DNA from: Glycomyces luteolus
Lineage (GTDB): Bacteria; Actinomycetota; Actinomycetes; Mycobacteriales; Micromonosporaceae
Length of the DNA: 64,000 bases
Direction of reading: 5' to 3'
Assembly: GCF_027622875.1 (NCBI RefSeq)
Contig: NZ_JAPZVP010000002.1
Coordinates: forward strand, 337,999-401,998
Translations under genes and position numbers: made by a program
The notes under the pieces: model-generated
Database searches by the model: none
Told to the model about the DNA's origin: nothing
The model's input: only the letters and a program-made list of their open reading frames with translations
Shown: in pieces, positions 32,796 through 41,487 of the stretch
How positions within the stretch are numbered: position 1 is the stretch's first letter
Layout of the letters: every line of letters starts with the position of its first letter

Positions 32796-33935
32796 CTAGG
32801 GGCGCGCGTCCTCGGCAGCGTCCCACATCGGCTTCCGCGTCGGCGTGATCACCGGGGCCGGAGACTCCGGCGGGTCTCCCGCGACCTCGAGCTCGCTGAA
32901 GCGCCTCGCGGTCACCAGCAGCCGCGATTCGACGCTCGCGACCGCCGCGTTGTACGAGCCCACCGCCGCCTCCAGCGACGAGCCCAGCCGCGAGAAATGC
33001 CCCGCCACCGCGCCGAGCCGCTCGTGCAGTTCCCGCCCCAGCTTGTGCACCTCCTTGGCGTGCAACGCCAAAGCCTCCTGCCGCCACGTGTGCGCCACGG
33101 TCCGCAGCAGCGCCATCAGCGTCGCGGGCGAGGCGATCACGACGCCGCGCGCGAACGCGTCCTCCAAGAGCGCGGGGTCGCCCCGGAGAGCCGCGTCGAG
33201 GAACGCGTCGGCGGGCACGAACAGCACCACCATCTCCGGCGTGTCCTCGAACGCCCGCCAATACTCCTTACCCGCCAAGGACTCCACGTGCCGCCGGAGG
33301 TGCTTCGCGTGCACTCGCAGGAGCTGGTCCCGCCCCGCTTCGTCCTCGGACTCCAATGCCTGCAGGTACGACTGGAGCGGCGCTTTCGCGTCGACCACCA
33401 GGGTCCGGCCGCCTGAAAGCCGCACCACCAGGTCGGGGCGCACCCCCCGCCCGTCGACCATGCCCGCGTGCTGCTCGGAGAAGTCGCAGTGCTCGACCAT
33501 CCCGGCCGCTTCCACGATGCGCCGCAGCTGCACCTCGCCCCACTGGCCGCGCACCTGCGGCGACCGCAGCGCCCCCAGCAGCCGCCCGGTCTGCTCCCGC
33601 AGGTCCTCCGAGGTCTCCGCGACCCCCGAGAGCTGGATCCGCAACTGCGCGTAAGCGTCCACGCGGGCCCGCTCCACGTCGCCGAGCCGCGTCTCATAAC
33701 GTGCCAACGTCTCTGCGATCGGCGCGAGCACCTGGCCCACGGCCTGCCGCGAATGGTCCGTCGCCTCGTACGCGACCGCCTTCAGCGTCGACTCGAGCCG
33801 CTGCTCGTTGTCCGCAGCGGCCTCGAGGCGCGCTTTGGCCGCCGCCAGCTCGGCCGCCTGCCGCGACCGGCCCGCGAACCAGCCGCCGAAAGCGCCCGCG
33901 GCCAGGCACACCACCGCCAATAGGACCCAGGTCAT
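32796..33935 (-). CDS. rmuC: DNA recombination protein RmuC
   Basis: A 379-residue RmuC-family protein, proposed to limit inversions between repeats and containing a nuclease-like fold. It has an N-terminal membrane anchor (about 3-22), a coiled coil (about 24-110), then the RmuC domain: RGQWGEVQLRRIVEAAGM, QHAGMVDGRGVRPDLVVRL, VVDAKAPLQSYLQAL and FVPADAFLDAAL. Asp and Lys of VVDAKAP match the nuclease core. The ATG at 33935 follows TAGACT (complement of 33943-33948) by 7 nt, hence leaderless. It is convergent with ispH, with about 120 nt between the stops. Confidence 0.93.
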   Translation of the reverse strand: MTWVLLAVVCLAAGAFGGWFAGRSRQAAELAAAKARLEAAADNEQRLESTLKAVAYEATDHSRQAVGQVLAPIAETLARYETRLGDVERARVDAYAQLRIQLSGVAETSEDLREQTGRLLGALRSPQVRGQWGEVQLRRIVEAAGMVEHCDFSEQHAGMVDGRGVRPDLVVRLSGGRTLVVDAKAPLQSYLQALESEDEAGRDQLLRVHAKHLRRHVESLAGKEYWRAFEDTPEMVVLFVPADAFLDAALRGDPALLEDAFARGVVIASPATLMALLRTVAHTWRQEALALHAKEVHKLGRELHERLGAVAGHFSRLGSSLEAAVGSYNAAVASVESRLLVTARRFSELEVAGDPPESPAPVITPTRKPMWDAAEDARP

Positions 33936-33976
33936 ACGGGCCAGTCTAGGCGGGCCGCCGCGGGTACAGTCGGTAC

Positions 33977-34738
33977 ATGGAGCTGTGGTTGACCCTGCTG
34001 GTGGTCGCGATCGTCGTCATCTTCTTCGTGGTGCAATCCAACAAGAAGCGAGCGCAGGCCGAACTCGCGGACGCCGAAGCCGAGGCGAGGCGCCTCTACG
34101 AGCGCCTCGGCGGCCAGACCATGAACCTCGTCGCCCCGGGCGACAATCTCCCCGCAGGTCAGGCCCTCGCCGACGCCGGCGAGCGCTACACCGCCGCGGG
34201 CTCCCAGCTCGAATCGGCGCGCACGATCAACCAGTACCGGCTCGTCGCCGAGACCTCCATCGAAGGCCTGCTCTACGTGCGGGCCGCGCGCACCGCCATG
34301 GATCTCGACCCCGGGCCCGAAGTGCCGTCACTGGTCGGCAAGCGCCGCACCGGCGCGCTCACCGAGCCGGTCAGCGCCGAGGTCGAGGGCCGCACTTACA
34401 CCGGCTCCCCGGACCCGAGCGACGAGAACCGCCACTACTACCCGGGCGGCCGCGTCGACGGCCGTCCCGTGCCCGCCGGCTGGTACAACACGCCCTGGTG
34501 GCAGCCCGCGCTCGCGGGCGCGGCCGGCGTGTTCGTCGGCATGATGGTCTTCGACGCGATGATCGCGCCTGCCTATGCGATGGGCGCCGTCGAAGGCGGC
34601 GACCAGAGCGGTGGCGAGGCCGGCGGCGATGCCGGTGACGCGGGCGCTGACGGCGGCGACGCCGGCGGCGGCGATTACGGAGGCGGGGACTTCGGCGGCG
34701 GCGACTTCGGCGGAGGCGACTTCGGCGGCTTCGAGTAA
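33977..34738 (+). CDS. Membrane protein with acidic Gly/Asp-rich C-terminal repeat tail, unknown function
   Basis: A 253-residue protein with a hydrophobic helix at residues 3-22, a basic NKKRAQ stop-transfer, a short coiled-coil-like segment (25-45), and a soluble domain of about 140 residues with the motifs PSLVGKRRTG, GRTYTGSPDPSDENRHYYPGG and WYNTPWWQP. A second hydrophobic helix lies at about 177-200 (ALAGAAGVFVGMMVFDAMIA). The last 50 residues are GGDAGDAG and then GGGDFGGGDF repeats, very acidic and flexible. I do not recognise the family. TACAGT at 33965-33970 ends 6 nt before the ATG (leaderless). Confidence 0.78.
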   Translation: MELWLTLLVVAIVVIFFVVQSNKKRAQAELADAEAEARRLYERLGGQTMNLVAPGDNLPAGQALADAGERYTAAGSQLESARTINQYRLVAETSIEGLLYVRAARTAMDLDPGPEVPSLVGKRRTGALTEPVSAEVEGRTYTGSPDPSDENRHYYPGGRVDGRPVPAGWYNTPWWQPALAGAAGVFVGMMVFDAMIAPAYAMGAVEGGDQSGGEAGGDAGDAGADGGDAGGGDYGGGDFGGGDFGGGDFGGFE

Positions 34739-34745
34739 CCAGACC

Positions 34746-34781
34746 GGGCAAGGCCCCTGCCGCGAGGCAGGGGCCTTGCCC
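34746..34781. terminator. Perfect 16-bp hairpin between convergent genes
   Basis: Arms 34746-34761 and 34766-34781 pair without mismatch around a GCGA tetraloop. It lies between the Gly-rich membrane protein and dgoD, which run toward each other, and so should stop transcription from both sides. Confidence 0.9.
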
Positions 34782-34795
34782 GTGCGCTTACGGGT

Positions 34796-35941
34796 TCACC
34801 ACTCGGCGAAGGAGCCGTCCTTGAGGCGCCAGATCTCGTTGCGCCAGCGGTGGGGGTCCTTGGCGGCCTTGCGGACCGCCGCCTCGTCGATGTCGATGCC
34901 CAGGCCGGGTCCGGTCGGGCGCTGCACATAGCCGTCCGTGAACGCGAAGACCGCCGGGTCGACCAGGTAGTCGAGGAGGTCGTTGCCCTCGTTGTAGTGG
35001 ATGCCGAGGCTCTGCTCCTGGATGAGGAAGTTCGGCGACGCGAAGTCCACCTGCAGGCTCGCTGCGAGCGCGATCGGCCCCAGCGGGCAGTGCGGGGCCA
35101 GCGCGACGTCGTAGGCCTCGGCCATGGCCGCGATGCGGCGGACCTCGGAGATGCCGCCCGCGTGCGAGAGGTCCGGCTGGGCGACGGCGATGCCCGTGGA
35201 GAGCACGTCGCGGTAGTCCCAGCGGGAGTAGAGCCGCTCGCCGGTGGCGATCGGGATCGACGTGCCGGCCGTGACCTGCGCCAGGTCGCGGGAGAACTCC
35301 GGCAGGACCGTCTCCTCGACGAACAGCGGGAACAGCGGCTCCAGCAGCGGCAGCACGCGCCGGGCCATGGCGGTCGAGAAGCGGCCGTGGAAGTCGATCG
35401 CGAAGTCGAAGTCGTCGCCGACCGCCGAGCGCAGCTCCGTGAACTGGTCGACGATCCGGTGCACCTGCCCGGCGGTCTCGATCGGCCCGAGCTGGGCCGA
35501 GCCGTTGCATTTGACGGCGTCGAAGCCGTTCGCCTTGGCGCGCAGGGCGTCCTCGGCGAGGGCCTGCGCGGAGTCGCCGCCGATCCAGGTGTAGACCCGG
35601 GCCTTGTCGCGCACGGCGCCGCCGAGCAGCTCGTACACGGGCACGCCGAGGGCCTTGCCCTTGAGGTCCCACAGGGCCTGGTCGATGCCGGCGACGGCGC
35701 TGGAGAGCACGGGCCCGCCGCGGTAGAAGCCGCCCTTGGTCATGACCTGCCAGTGGTCCTCGATGCGCGAGGCGTCGGTGCCGATGAGCCGGTCCGCGAG
35801 CGCTTCGACGACGCTGGCGACCGCTTCGGCGCGGCCTTCGACGATCGGTTCGCCCCAGCCGACGAGGCCGTCGTCGGTTTCGACGCGGACGAAGAGCCAT
35901 CGGGGCCGGACGAAGAAGGTCTCGATTCTGGCGATGTTCAA
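34796..35941 (-). CDS. dgoD: D-galactonate dehydratase DgoD (enolase superfamily)
   Basis: Dehydrates D-galactonate to 2-keto-3-deoxygalactonate in the De Ley-Doudoroff route. The 381-residue protein follows the E. coli enzyme closely in length and motifs: FVRPRWLFVRVETDDGLVG at the start, FYRGGPVLSSAVAGIDQALW, IDFHGR (metal Asp and catalytic His), FVEETVL (metal Glu), GERLYSR (metal Glu), and APHCPLGPIALAASLQ with the second catalytic His. The best start is TTG at 35941, which gives the family N-terminus (L)NIARIETF and has AGAGG just upstream. It is probably transcribed with the SDR gene 32 nt upstream. Related sugar acids such as fuconate or arabinonate cannot be fully excluded. Confidence 0.9.
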   Translation of the reverse strand: MNIARIETFFVRPRWLFVRVETDDGLVGWGEPIVEGRAEAVASVVEALADRLIGTDASRIEDHWQVMTKGGFYRGGPVLSSAVAGIDQALWDLKGKALGVPVYELLGGAVRDKARVYTWIGGDSAQALAEDALRAKANGFDAVKCNGSAQLGPIETAGQVHRIVDQFTELRSAVGDDFDFAIDFHGRFSTAMARRVLPLLEPLFPLFVEETVLPEFSRDLAQVTAGTSIPIATGERLYSRWDYRDVLSTGIAVAQPDLSHAGGISEVRRIAAMAEAYDVALAPHCPLGPIALAASLQVDFASPNFLIQEQSLGIHYNEGNDLLDYLVDPAVFAFTDGYVQRPTGPGLGIDIDEAAVRKAAKDPHRWRNEIWRLKDGSFAEW

Positions 35942-35973
35942 GGGAACCTCTATCTCTTGTGGAGCTTGTGCGG

Positions 35974-36711
35974 TCAGGCGAGCCTGACGAGTCGGCCGCC
36001 GTCGACGGGGAGTTCGGCCCCGGTGATGTAGGCCGCCTCGTCGGAGGCGAGGAAGGCGATCGCGGCGGCGACCTCCTCGGGCCTGCCGAGGCGTCCGGCG
36101 AGGGTGCGCCCGGCCTCTTCGGCCTGCCCCGCGGGGGGCACGGGGTCCCATTGCCGGGTGCGGATGGGGCCGGGCGCGACGGCGTTGACGCGCACGGCCG
36201 GGGCGTATTCGACGGCGAGCTGGCGCACCAGCGCGCTGAGGCCGCCTTTGGCGGCGGCGTAGGCGGTGAAGCCGGGCATGGACGCGTGGGCGTGGACCGA
36301 GGAGACGGCGACGACGGAACCGCATGCGGCCGTGAGGGGTTCGGCGAGCGCGGCGACGCCGAGGTAGGTGGCCTTGAGGGTCACGTCGAGCACGAGGCCC
36401 CAGTCGGCTTCGGGCAGTTCGTGGGCCGCGCCGTGGCGGAGCGCGTAGGCGTTCGACACGAGGGTGTCGACGTGCCCGTGCTCGTCCATCACCCGCGCGG
36501 TGAGGGCGTTCCAGTGCGCGGACTCCGCGACATCGCAATGGACGAAGTGGACGGTGCCCTCGGTCTCCGCGACGACGTGCGCGCCGGCTTCGCCGTCGAT
36601 GTCGGCGAGGTACACGACCGCGCCCTCGCTCGCGAGCCGCTGCACGGTGGCGGCCCCGATGCCCATGGCGCCGCCGGTGACGACAGCGACTTTGCCCTCG
36701 AATCGATTCAT
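35974..36711 (-). CDS. Short-chain dehydrogenase/reductase in the galactonate locus
   Basis: A 245-residue classical SDR. The NAD(P)-binding TGGAMGIG lies at about 12-19, the NAG-equivalent is SNAYALR, the catalytic Ser is in VSSVHAHAS and YAAAK holds Tyr and Lys. Near the C-terminus FLASDEAAYITGAELPVDGG is typical. An Asp at the end of the second beta strand (LADID) suggests NAD preference. Being upstream of dgoD, it may oxidise a sugar or its alcohol (a galactose or similar 1-dehydrogenase role), but this is inference from context. The ATG follows TAGGGT (complement of 36719-36724) by 7 nt. Confidence 0.88.
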   Translation of the reverse strand: MNRFEGKVAVVTGGAMGIGAATVQRLASEGAVVYLADIDGEAGAHVVAETEGTVHFVHCDVAESAHWNALTARVMDEHGHVDTLVSNAYALRHGAAHELPEADWGLVLDVTLKATYLGVAALAEPLTAACGSVVAVSSVHAHASMPGFTAYAAAKGGLSALVRQLAVEYAPAVRVNAVAPGPIRTRQWDPVPPAGQAEEAGRTLAGRLGRPEEVAAAIAFLASDEAAYITGAELPVDGGRLVRLA

Positions 36712-36721
36712 GCGGCCGACC

Positions 36722-37957
36722 CTATCGCCCTATCGGGGCGGGTTCGGCTGGCTTCCGGGCGGGCTCGGTGAGCTCGACGAGCGCGGAGGCGAGGCCGGGG
36801 CGTTCGCGCAGGATGAGGGCGGCGCCGCCGACGGCTCCGGCGCGGGCGCCGAGGTCGAGGGCGGCGGGGACGACGTCGACCTCGCGCACGAGGGTGAGCG
36901 CGTACCGGCGGATCGCGGTGCGCAGCGGGTCGAGGAGCACTTCGCCGGCGCGGGCGAGTTCGCCGCCCACGACGATGCGTTCGGGGTTGAGGAGGTTGCA
37001 GAGGCTGGCGAGGACGCGGCCGGTCATCTGGCCGACGTCGGCGAGCACGCCTTCGCAGGCGCGGTCGCCCGCTGCTGCGGCGGCGAGCACGTCTTCCACG
37101 GTCGCCTTGGCGCCCAGGTGAGGTCGCAGCGCTCCCAGGACGGCGGGGATGCCGGCGTGGAGGACGAGGCAGCCGCGGTTGCCGCACGGGCAGGCCGGTC
37201 CGTCCACATTGATCGTGGTATGGCCGAGTTCCCCGGCGGCGCCGACCGCGCCGCGGAAGACCCGGCCGTCGAGGATGAGCCCGGCGGCGATGCCGTTCGA
37301 GAGGCCCACGTACATGAGGTCGCGGATGCCTCGGCCCGCGCCGCTGTAGGCCTCGGCGACGGCTTCGAGCCGGGTGTTGTTCTCGATGGCGACGGGCAGC
37401 CGGAGGCGGCGCTGGAATTCGTCCGCTGCGTGCACATGGGACCAGGGCTGGTCGGGCAGCGACGTGGAGACGATGCCGGTGGCCTTCTCGATGGGGCCGG
37501 GCAGGCCGACGCCCGCGCCCACGATCCGGCCGCGGTCGAGCCCGTGCTCGGCGATGAGGCGCTCGAGGAGGTCGGCGGCGACGTCGATGCGCTCGGCCCA
37601 GCCGAGATCGGGGTCCACCGCTCGCCCGGCGCCCGCGATCTCGTTGTGCGCCAAGTCGGAGAGGTGCACCCAGACGTGGTCGAAGGTGAAGTCGAGGCCG
37701 AGCGCGACGGCGGCGCCGGGGTTGACCGCGAGGGTCTCCTTGGCGCGGCCGTCGCCGTCGGGGTCGCCGTCCTGCTCGACCACCAGGCCGCGAGCCATCA
37801 ATTCGGTAACGATGGTCGACACGGTGGTGCGGGACAGGTCGGCGCGGCGGGCGAGTTCGGCGCGGTGCGTGGGTCCCTTGCGCAGCAAGAGAGTCAGCAG
37901 TCGTTCCTGGTTCGCCCGGCGCAGTGACTGGAGGGATCCGCTCTTCGTCCGGGGCAT
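36722..37957 (-). CDS. ROK-family transcriptional repressor (XylR/NagC-type)
   Basis: A 411-residue ROK regulator. An N-terminal winged helix (about 10-75: LLRKGPTHRAELARRADLSR, then TTVSTIVTELMARGLV) is followed by the sugar-kinase-like ROK domain with VGAGVGLPGPIE, the GELGHTTIN motif, and the zinc motif CPCGNRGCL. Sugar binding by the ROK domain probably releases DNA. The ATG at 37957 is preferred over an in-frame ATG 24 nt upstream because TATGAT (complement of 37964-37969) ends 6 nt before it. It faces the ABC importer genes, with palindromes in the shared promoter, and should control both sides. Confidence 0.92.
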   Translation of the reverse strand: MPRTKSGSLQSLRRANQERLLTLLLRKGPTHRAELARRADLSRTTVSTIVTELMARGLVVEQDGDPDGDGRAKETLAVNPGAAVALGLDFTFDHVWVHLSDLAHNEIAGAGRAVDPDLGWAERIDVAADLLERLIAEHGLDRGRIVGAGVGLPGPIEKATGIVSTSLPDQPWSHVHAADEFQRRLRLPVAIENNTRLEAVAEAYSGAGRGIRDLMYVGLSNGIAAGLILDGRVFRGAVGAAGELGHTTINVDGPACPCGNRGCLVLHAGIPAVLGALRPHLGAKATVEDVLAAAAAGDRACEGVLADVGQMTGRVLASLCNLLNPERIVVGGELARAGEVLLDPLRTAIRRYALTLVREVDVVPAALDLGARAGAVGGAALILRERPGLASALVELTEPARKPAEPAPIGR

Positions 37958-37989
37958 GCGCCGATCATACAGGCCGCTCATAAATCTTT

Positions 37990-38004
37990 GTCAAGACTAT
38001 TGAC
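37990..38004. promoter_or_regulatory. Palindrome in the ROK/ABC divergent promoter (probable ROK operator)
   Basis: GTCAA-GACTA-TTGAC is a perfect 5-bp inverted repeat, A/T-rich against its surroundings. It is flanked by CCGCTCATAA on the left and TTATGTGAGCGG on the right, themselves an imperfect inverted repeat. Confidence 0.65.
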
Positions 38005-38029
38005 GTACTTATGTGAGCGGAGCTAGCCT
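38000..38029 (+). promoter_or_regulatory. Candidate promoter of the ABC importer genes
   Basis: TTGACG (38000-38005) and TAGCCT (38024-38029) are spaced by 18 nt. The -35 element overlaps the right arm of the palindrome at 37990-38004, as expected for repression. The leader contains GAAAGG at 38060-38065 as ribosome-binding site for the gene at 38075. Confidence 0.6.
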
Positions 38030-38074
38030 TCGTCAACAGACTTTTCGTACCCCTTCCTTGAAAGGCGAAACCCC

Positions 38075-39415
38075 ATGCGTGGATCCCTCGGGACGCCGTT
38101 GTCCCGCCGTACCTTGATGCGCGGCTCGGCCCTCGGAGCGGCGGCGGCAGCCGGTGCCGGAGCCCTTTCCGCTTGCGCCCCTTCGGCAGGAGGGGGCGGC
38201 GGCGGCAGCAACACCCTCACGGTCATGGCGCCGGAGAACGAGATCGACATCAAGGCCGCGGAGCAGGCGCTCGGCCTCAAGATCAAGCGCATCGAGGTCG
38301 ACACGACCAAGCTCACCGCGATGCTCGCCAGCGGCACCGCCCCGGACCTGGTCCGCGGCCTCGGCGCCGTCGAGACGCCCTACATCGTCGCCCGCGACCT
38401 GGCGCTCCCCCTCGACGACTACTTCGCCTCGAGCGAACTGCTCAAAGAGGACGACATCGACCCGATCAACGACGTGTGGCGCTACGACGGCAGCGTGCAG
38501 GGCCAGGGCCCGCGCTACGGCCTCGCGAAGGACTACTCCCAGGACGCCATGTTCTGGTACAACACCGCGCTCTTGGACGCCGCGGGCGTCGCCTACCCGT
38601 CCGACACCGAGCCCGTCACCTTCGACCAGTGGCTCGACATGGGCAAGGAACTCACCCAGAAGGACGGCGACACCACCACCGTCTACGGGCTCTCCGCGGG
38701 CGGCCTGGGCCTGTTCATCAGCCTGGCCAACATGACCGCCACGGCGGGCGGCAGCCTGTTCGCCGAGGATCTGGCCACTGTGGACTTCTCCTCGCCCGAG
38801 GCCCAGAAGGCCCTCTCCTGGTACCTCGAGTACGCCCGCGCCCGCGTCGGCTTCAGCCCCGTCGAGCCCAACGCCGACGGCTGGGACTGGCCCCCGTACC
38901 AGACCTCCCGCCTCGCCATGTCCTGGTCCGGCTACTGGTTCGGCGGCGCGATCGCCGCCGAGGCCGCGCTCGCCGAGACCTCGCGCCTGGCCCCCGCGCC
39001 GACCATGGGCTCCGAGCGCATCAGCGCCTGCTTCGGCGCCACCGGGTACTGGATCCCCAAGGCCTCCAAGAACCACGACAACGCCTGGAAGCTCTTCGAG
39101 TGGTTCATGGGCGGCCAGCCCGCCAAGGACCGCGCCGTCGGCGGCTGGGGCATGCCGAGCCTCCTCTCGCTGCGCGCCGACCTGCCCACGGGCACGCCCG
39201 CCCAGGAGCAGGCGCTCGCCGTCCAGGAGGCCGAGGCGGACTACTTCAAGGTCCTGTCGTTCTCCCCGTACGTCAAGGTCGAGGCGCTCGACGCGGTGCT
39301 CAACCAGTACCTGCCCGACGCGATCAACGGCGACGCGACCGCCGCGTCGCTCGGCGACACCCTCCAGACCGACATGAACGCCCTGCTCGCCGAAGGCAAG
39401 GAGCTGGTCAAGTGA
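38075..39415 (+). CDS. ABC transporter sugar-binding lipoprotein
   Basis: A 446-residue extracellular solute-binding protein of the sugar class (family 1). The N-terminus carries a twin-arginine-like SRRTLMRG followed by an alanine-rich hydrophobic stretch and a lipobox GALSAC, whose cysteine (about residue 33) would be lipidated; a poly-Gly linker follows. The mature domain begins NTLTVMAPENEIDIKAAEQ and has the usual MFWYNTALLDAAGV and AMSWSGYWFGG motifs. The ATG has GAAAGG 9 nt upstream. It is the first gene of a three-gene importer operon and probably takes up the substrate handled by the galactonate enzymes. Confidence 0.92.
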   Translation: MRGSLGTPLSRRTLMRGSALGAAAAAGAGALSACAPSAGGGGGGSNTLTVMAPENEIDIKAAEQALGLKIKRIEVDTTKLTAMLASGTAPDLVRGLGAVETPYIVARDLALPLDDYFASSELLKEDDIDPINDVWRYDGSVQGQGPRYGLAKDYSQDAMFWYNTALLDAAGVAYPSDTEPVTFDQWLDMGKELTQKDGDTTTVYGLSAGGLGLFISLANMTATAGGSLFAEDLATVDFSSPEAQKALSWYLEYARARVGFSPVEPNADGWDWPPYQTSRLAMSWSGYWFGGAIAAEAALAETSRLAPAPTMGSERISACFGATGYWIPKASKNHDNAWKLFEWFMGGQPAKDRAVGGWGMPSLLSLRADLPTGTPAQEQALAVQEAEADYFKVLSFSPYVKVEALDAVLNQYLPDAINGDATAASLGDTLQTDMNALLAEGKELVK

Positions 39416-40398
39416 CCGCAACGCTCACCGAAGCGTCGCGGGAGTCTTCCCCCGGGACCGCCCGGCCGCGCGCGAAGCGCGGCCGGGCGGGGACCCGCCC
39501 CCGGACGTTCTACCTGTTCGTGGGGCCTTGGATCGCCGGGTTCTTGCTGCTCACGGTCTTCCCGCTCGGTTACGCGTTCTGGATGAGCCTCACCAACACG
39601 GACGGGCTCTCCCCGAACTGGTCCTATGTGGGCATCGACAACTACGTGCGGGTCTTCCAGGACCAGCAGACGATCGCCTCCCTGGGCCGCACCATGATCT
39701 TCATGCTCGCCACCGTGCCCACGGGCGTGGCGGCGGGCCTGGCGATGGCGGTGATGCTCAACCGCGACTTCCGGGGCAGGGCGCTGTTCCGGGCCCTGTT
39801 CTACCTGCCCGCCGTCGTGCCCGGCGTGGCCGCGGCCCTGACGTTCAAGATCATCTTCGACAAGAACGCGGGCTTCGCGAACGCCGCGATCGGCGCCGCC
39901 GGCGGCGAGCCGGTCTCGTGGCTCGCCGACCCGTACGTGCGCATGGTGCTGATCTTCATGATCCTGTGGGGCGTGGGCGGTTCCATGATCGTCTCCCTCG
40001 CGGCCCTGCAGGACGTGCCGCGGGAACTGCTCGAGGCGGCCAAAGTGGACGGCGCGGGTCCGGTCCACTCGTTCTTCAGGATCACCCTGCCGCTGCTCAG
40101 CCCGATCATCTTCTTCCAGGTGGTCACCGGCGTGATCGGCTCGCTCCAGGTGTTCGTGCCGTCCCTGCTGCTCGCGCCGGTCAACGGCGCGGCCGCCGTC
40201 ACGGCCGTGCCCGAGGGCAACTACCTGTTCATGGTGCACGTCTACGCCGAGTACTTCGCCAAGAGCCACTTCGGATACGCCTCAGCGCTGCTGTGGGTGC
40301 TGTTCATCTTCGTGCTGCTCATCACCGCCATCGTGTTCAAGATCGGCAACCGGGCCGTCTTCTACGGCGGCGTCGACCCCTCGGAACGCAAGGACTAA
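39412..40398 (+). CDS. ABC sugar transporter permease, MalF type
   Basis: A 328-residue inner-membrane permease with six or more helices. It begins with a basic Ala/Arg/Pro-rich cytoplasmic tail of about 32 residues, followed by FYLFVGPWIAGFLLLTVFPLGYAFWMS. The cytoplasmic EAA loop contacting the ATPase reads LLEAAKVDGAGPVHSFFRIT. Its GTG overlaps the TGA of the binding-protein gene (GTGA), indicating translational coupling. No ATPase is encoded nearby; such permeases often share a general MsiK-type ATPase. Confidence 0.92.
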   Translation: MTATLTEASRESSPGTARPRAKRGRAGTRPRTFYLFVGPWIAGFLLLTVFPLGYAFWMSLTNTDGLSPNWSYVGIDNYVRVFQDQQTIASLGRTMIFMLATVPTGVAAGLAMAVMLNRDFRGRALFRALFYLPAVVPGVAAALTFKIIFDKNAGFANAAIGAAGGEPVSWLADPYVRMVLIFMILWGVGGSMIVSLAALQDVPRELLEAAKVDGAGPVHSFFRITLPLLSPIIFFQVVTGVIGSLQVFVPSLLLAPVNGAAAVTAVPEGNYLFMVHVYAEYFAKSHFGYASALLWVLFIFVLLITAIVFKIGNRAVFYGGVDPSERKD

Positions 40399-40401
40399 GG
40401 A

Positions 40402-41238
40402 ATGACCGAGCTCATCGCGCGCCGGGCCCGCGTCACGGCCTTCTACCTCTGCCTGGTCATCCTCGCGGTGATCTTCTCCGGGCCCCTGGGGTGGCTCATC
40501 CTCACCTCGCTCAAGGCCCCGAACGAGCTGTCGGTCTTCCCGGTCCAGCTGCTGCCCTCGGTGCCGCAGTGGCACAACTACATCGACGCGATCACGTTCA
40601 TCGACTTCCTCGGCTACGCGCGGAACTCGCTGATCCTGTCGACGCTCTCGGCGGTGCTCACCACCATCTCCTCGGCGTGGATGGCGTACGGCTTCGCGCG
40701 GCTCTCCGCTCCGGGCAAGAAGTTCTGGTTCGGCCTGCTCATCTCGACGATGATGATGCCGGGCATCATCACGCTCATCCCGACCTACCTGATGTTCGCC
40801 AAAGCGGGCCTGGTCGACACGTACGTGCCCTGGATCCTGTGGGGACTCTCCGGCGCCGCGTTCATGATCTTCCTGTTCCGGCAGTTCTTCACCGGCATCC
40901 CGAAGGAACTGGAGGAGGCCGCGATCCTCGACGGCTGCGGCCATGTGCGGATCTTCTGGCAGATCTTCCTCCCGCAGTCCGGGCCGATGCTCGCCGCCTG
41001 CATGGTGCTCACGTTCACCGCCGCCTGGGGCGACTTCATCGCGCCGAGCCTGCTGCTGAGCTCCGACCGGACCACGCTCGCGGTCGCGATGACCGCCGGG
41101 TACGTGAACGAGAAGGGCTTCCCGGTGCAGAACCTGCTCGCCGCGGGCAGCACTCTGTTCATCCTGCCCGTGCTGATGATGTTCCTGTTCTTCCAGCGCT
41201 TCTTCGTGCAGGGGTTCTCGACCTCCGGCCTGAAGTAG
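40402..41238 (+). CDS. ABC sugar transporter permease, MalG type
   Basis: A 278-residue permease, partner of the MalF-type protein. It has six predicted helices, the first at about 14-35; RNSLILSTLSAVLTTISSAWMAYGFAR follows helix 2, and the EAA loop reads LEEAAILDGCGHVRIFWQIF. The start is 3 nt after the preceding stop, with AAGG immediately upstream. It ends the operon; a perfect 15-bp hairpin lies 74 nt downstream. Confidence 0.92.
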   Translation: MTELIARRARVTAFYLCLVILAVIFSGPLGWLILTSLKAPNELSVFPVQLLPSVPQWHNYIDAITFIDFLGYARNSLILSTLSAVLTTISSAWMAYGFARLSAPGKKFWFGLLISTMMMPGIITLIPTYLMFAKAGLVDTYVPWILWGLSGAAFMIFLFRQFFTGIPKELEEAAILDGCGHVRIFWQIFLPQSGPMLAACMVLTFTAAWGDFIAPSLLLSSDRTTLAVAMTAGYVNEKGFPVQNLLAAGSTLFILPVLMMFLFFQRFFVQGFSTSGLK

Positions 41239-41311
41239 GAGGCGTCCGGCGTCCCGACCGTGCGTTCTACGACGGAACGTCGGTGTCTCGGCGGGGCGCC
41301 GGTGCAGTACC

Positions 41312-41358
41312 GGGGCGGCGGACCGGAAGCCGGGGTCAAACCACCGGTCCGCCGCCCC
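41312..41358 (+). terminator. Hairpin terminator after the ABC importer operon
   Basis: Perfect 15-bp arms (41312-41326 and 41344-41358) flank a 17-nt loop. No clear T run follows. Confidence 0.75.
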
Positions 41359-41431
41359 TCAGCGCGTGCAACCCCGCGAGACCGCGCCGGTGACGTGGTT
41401 CATAGCGGGTTTCCGTCAGGGATTCGGCGTC

Positions 41432-41453
41432 CGTTCGGTTCAAGTACCGAACG
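41432..41453. promoter_or_regulatory. Operator-like inverted repeat upstream of the SDR gene
   Basis: CGTTCGGT-TCAAGT-ACCGAACG is an exact 8-bp inverted repeat with 6-nt spacer, 35 nt before the SDR start codon. No regulator gene lies beside it, so the controlling protein must be encoded elsewhere. Confidence 0.7.
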
Positions 41454-41487
41454 CACGTCATCCACTGATGGAGAAGGAGATACGGCC

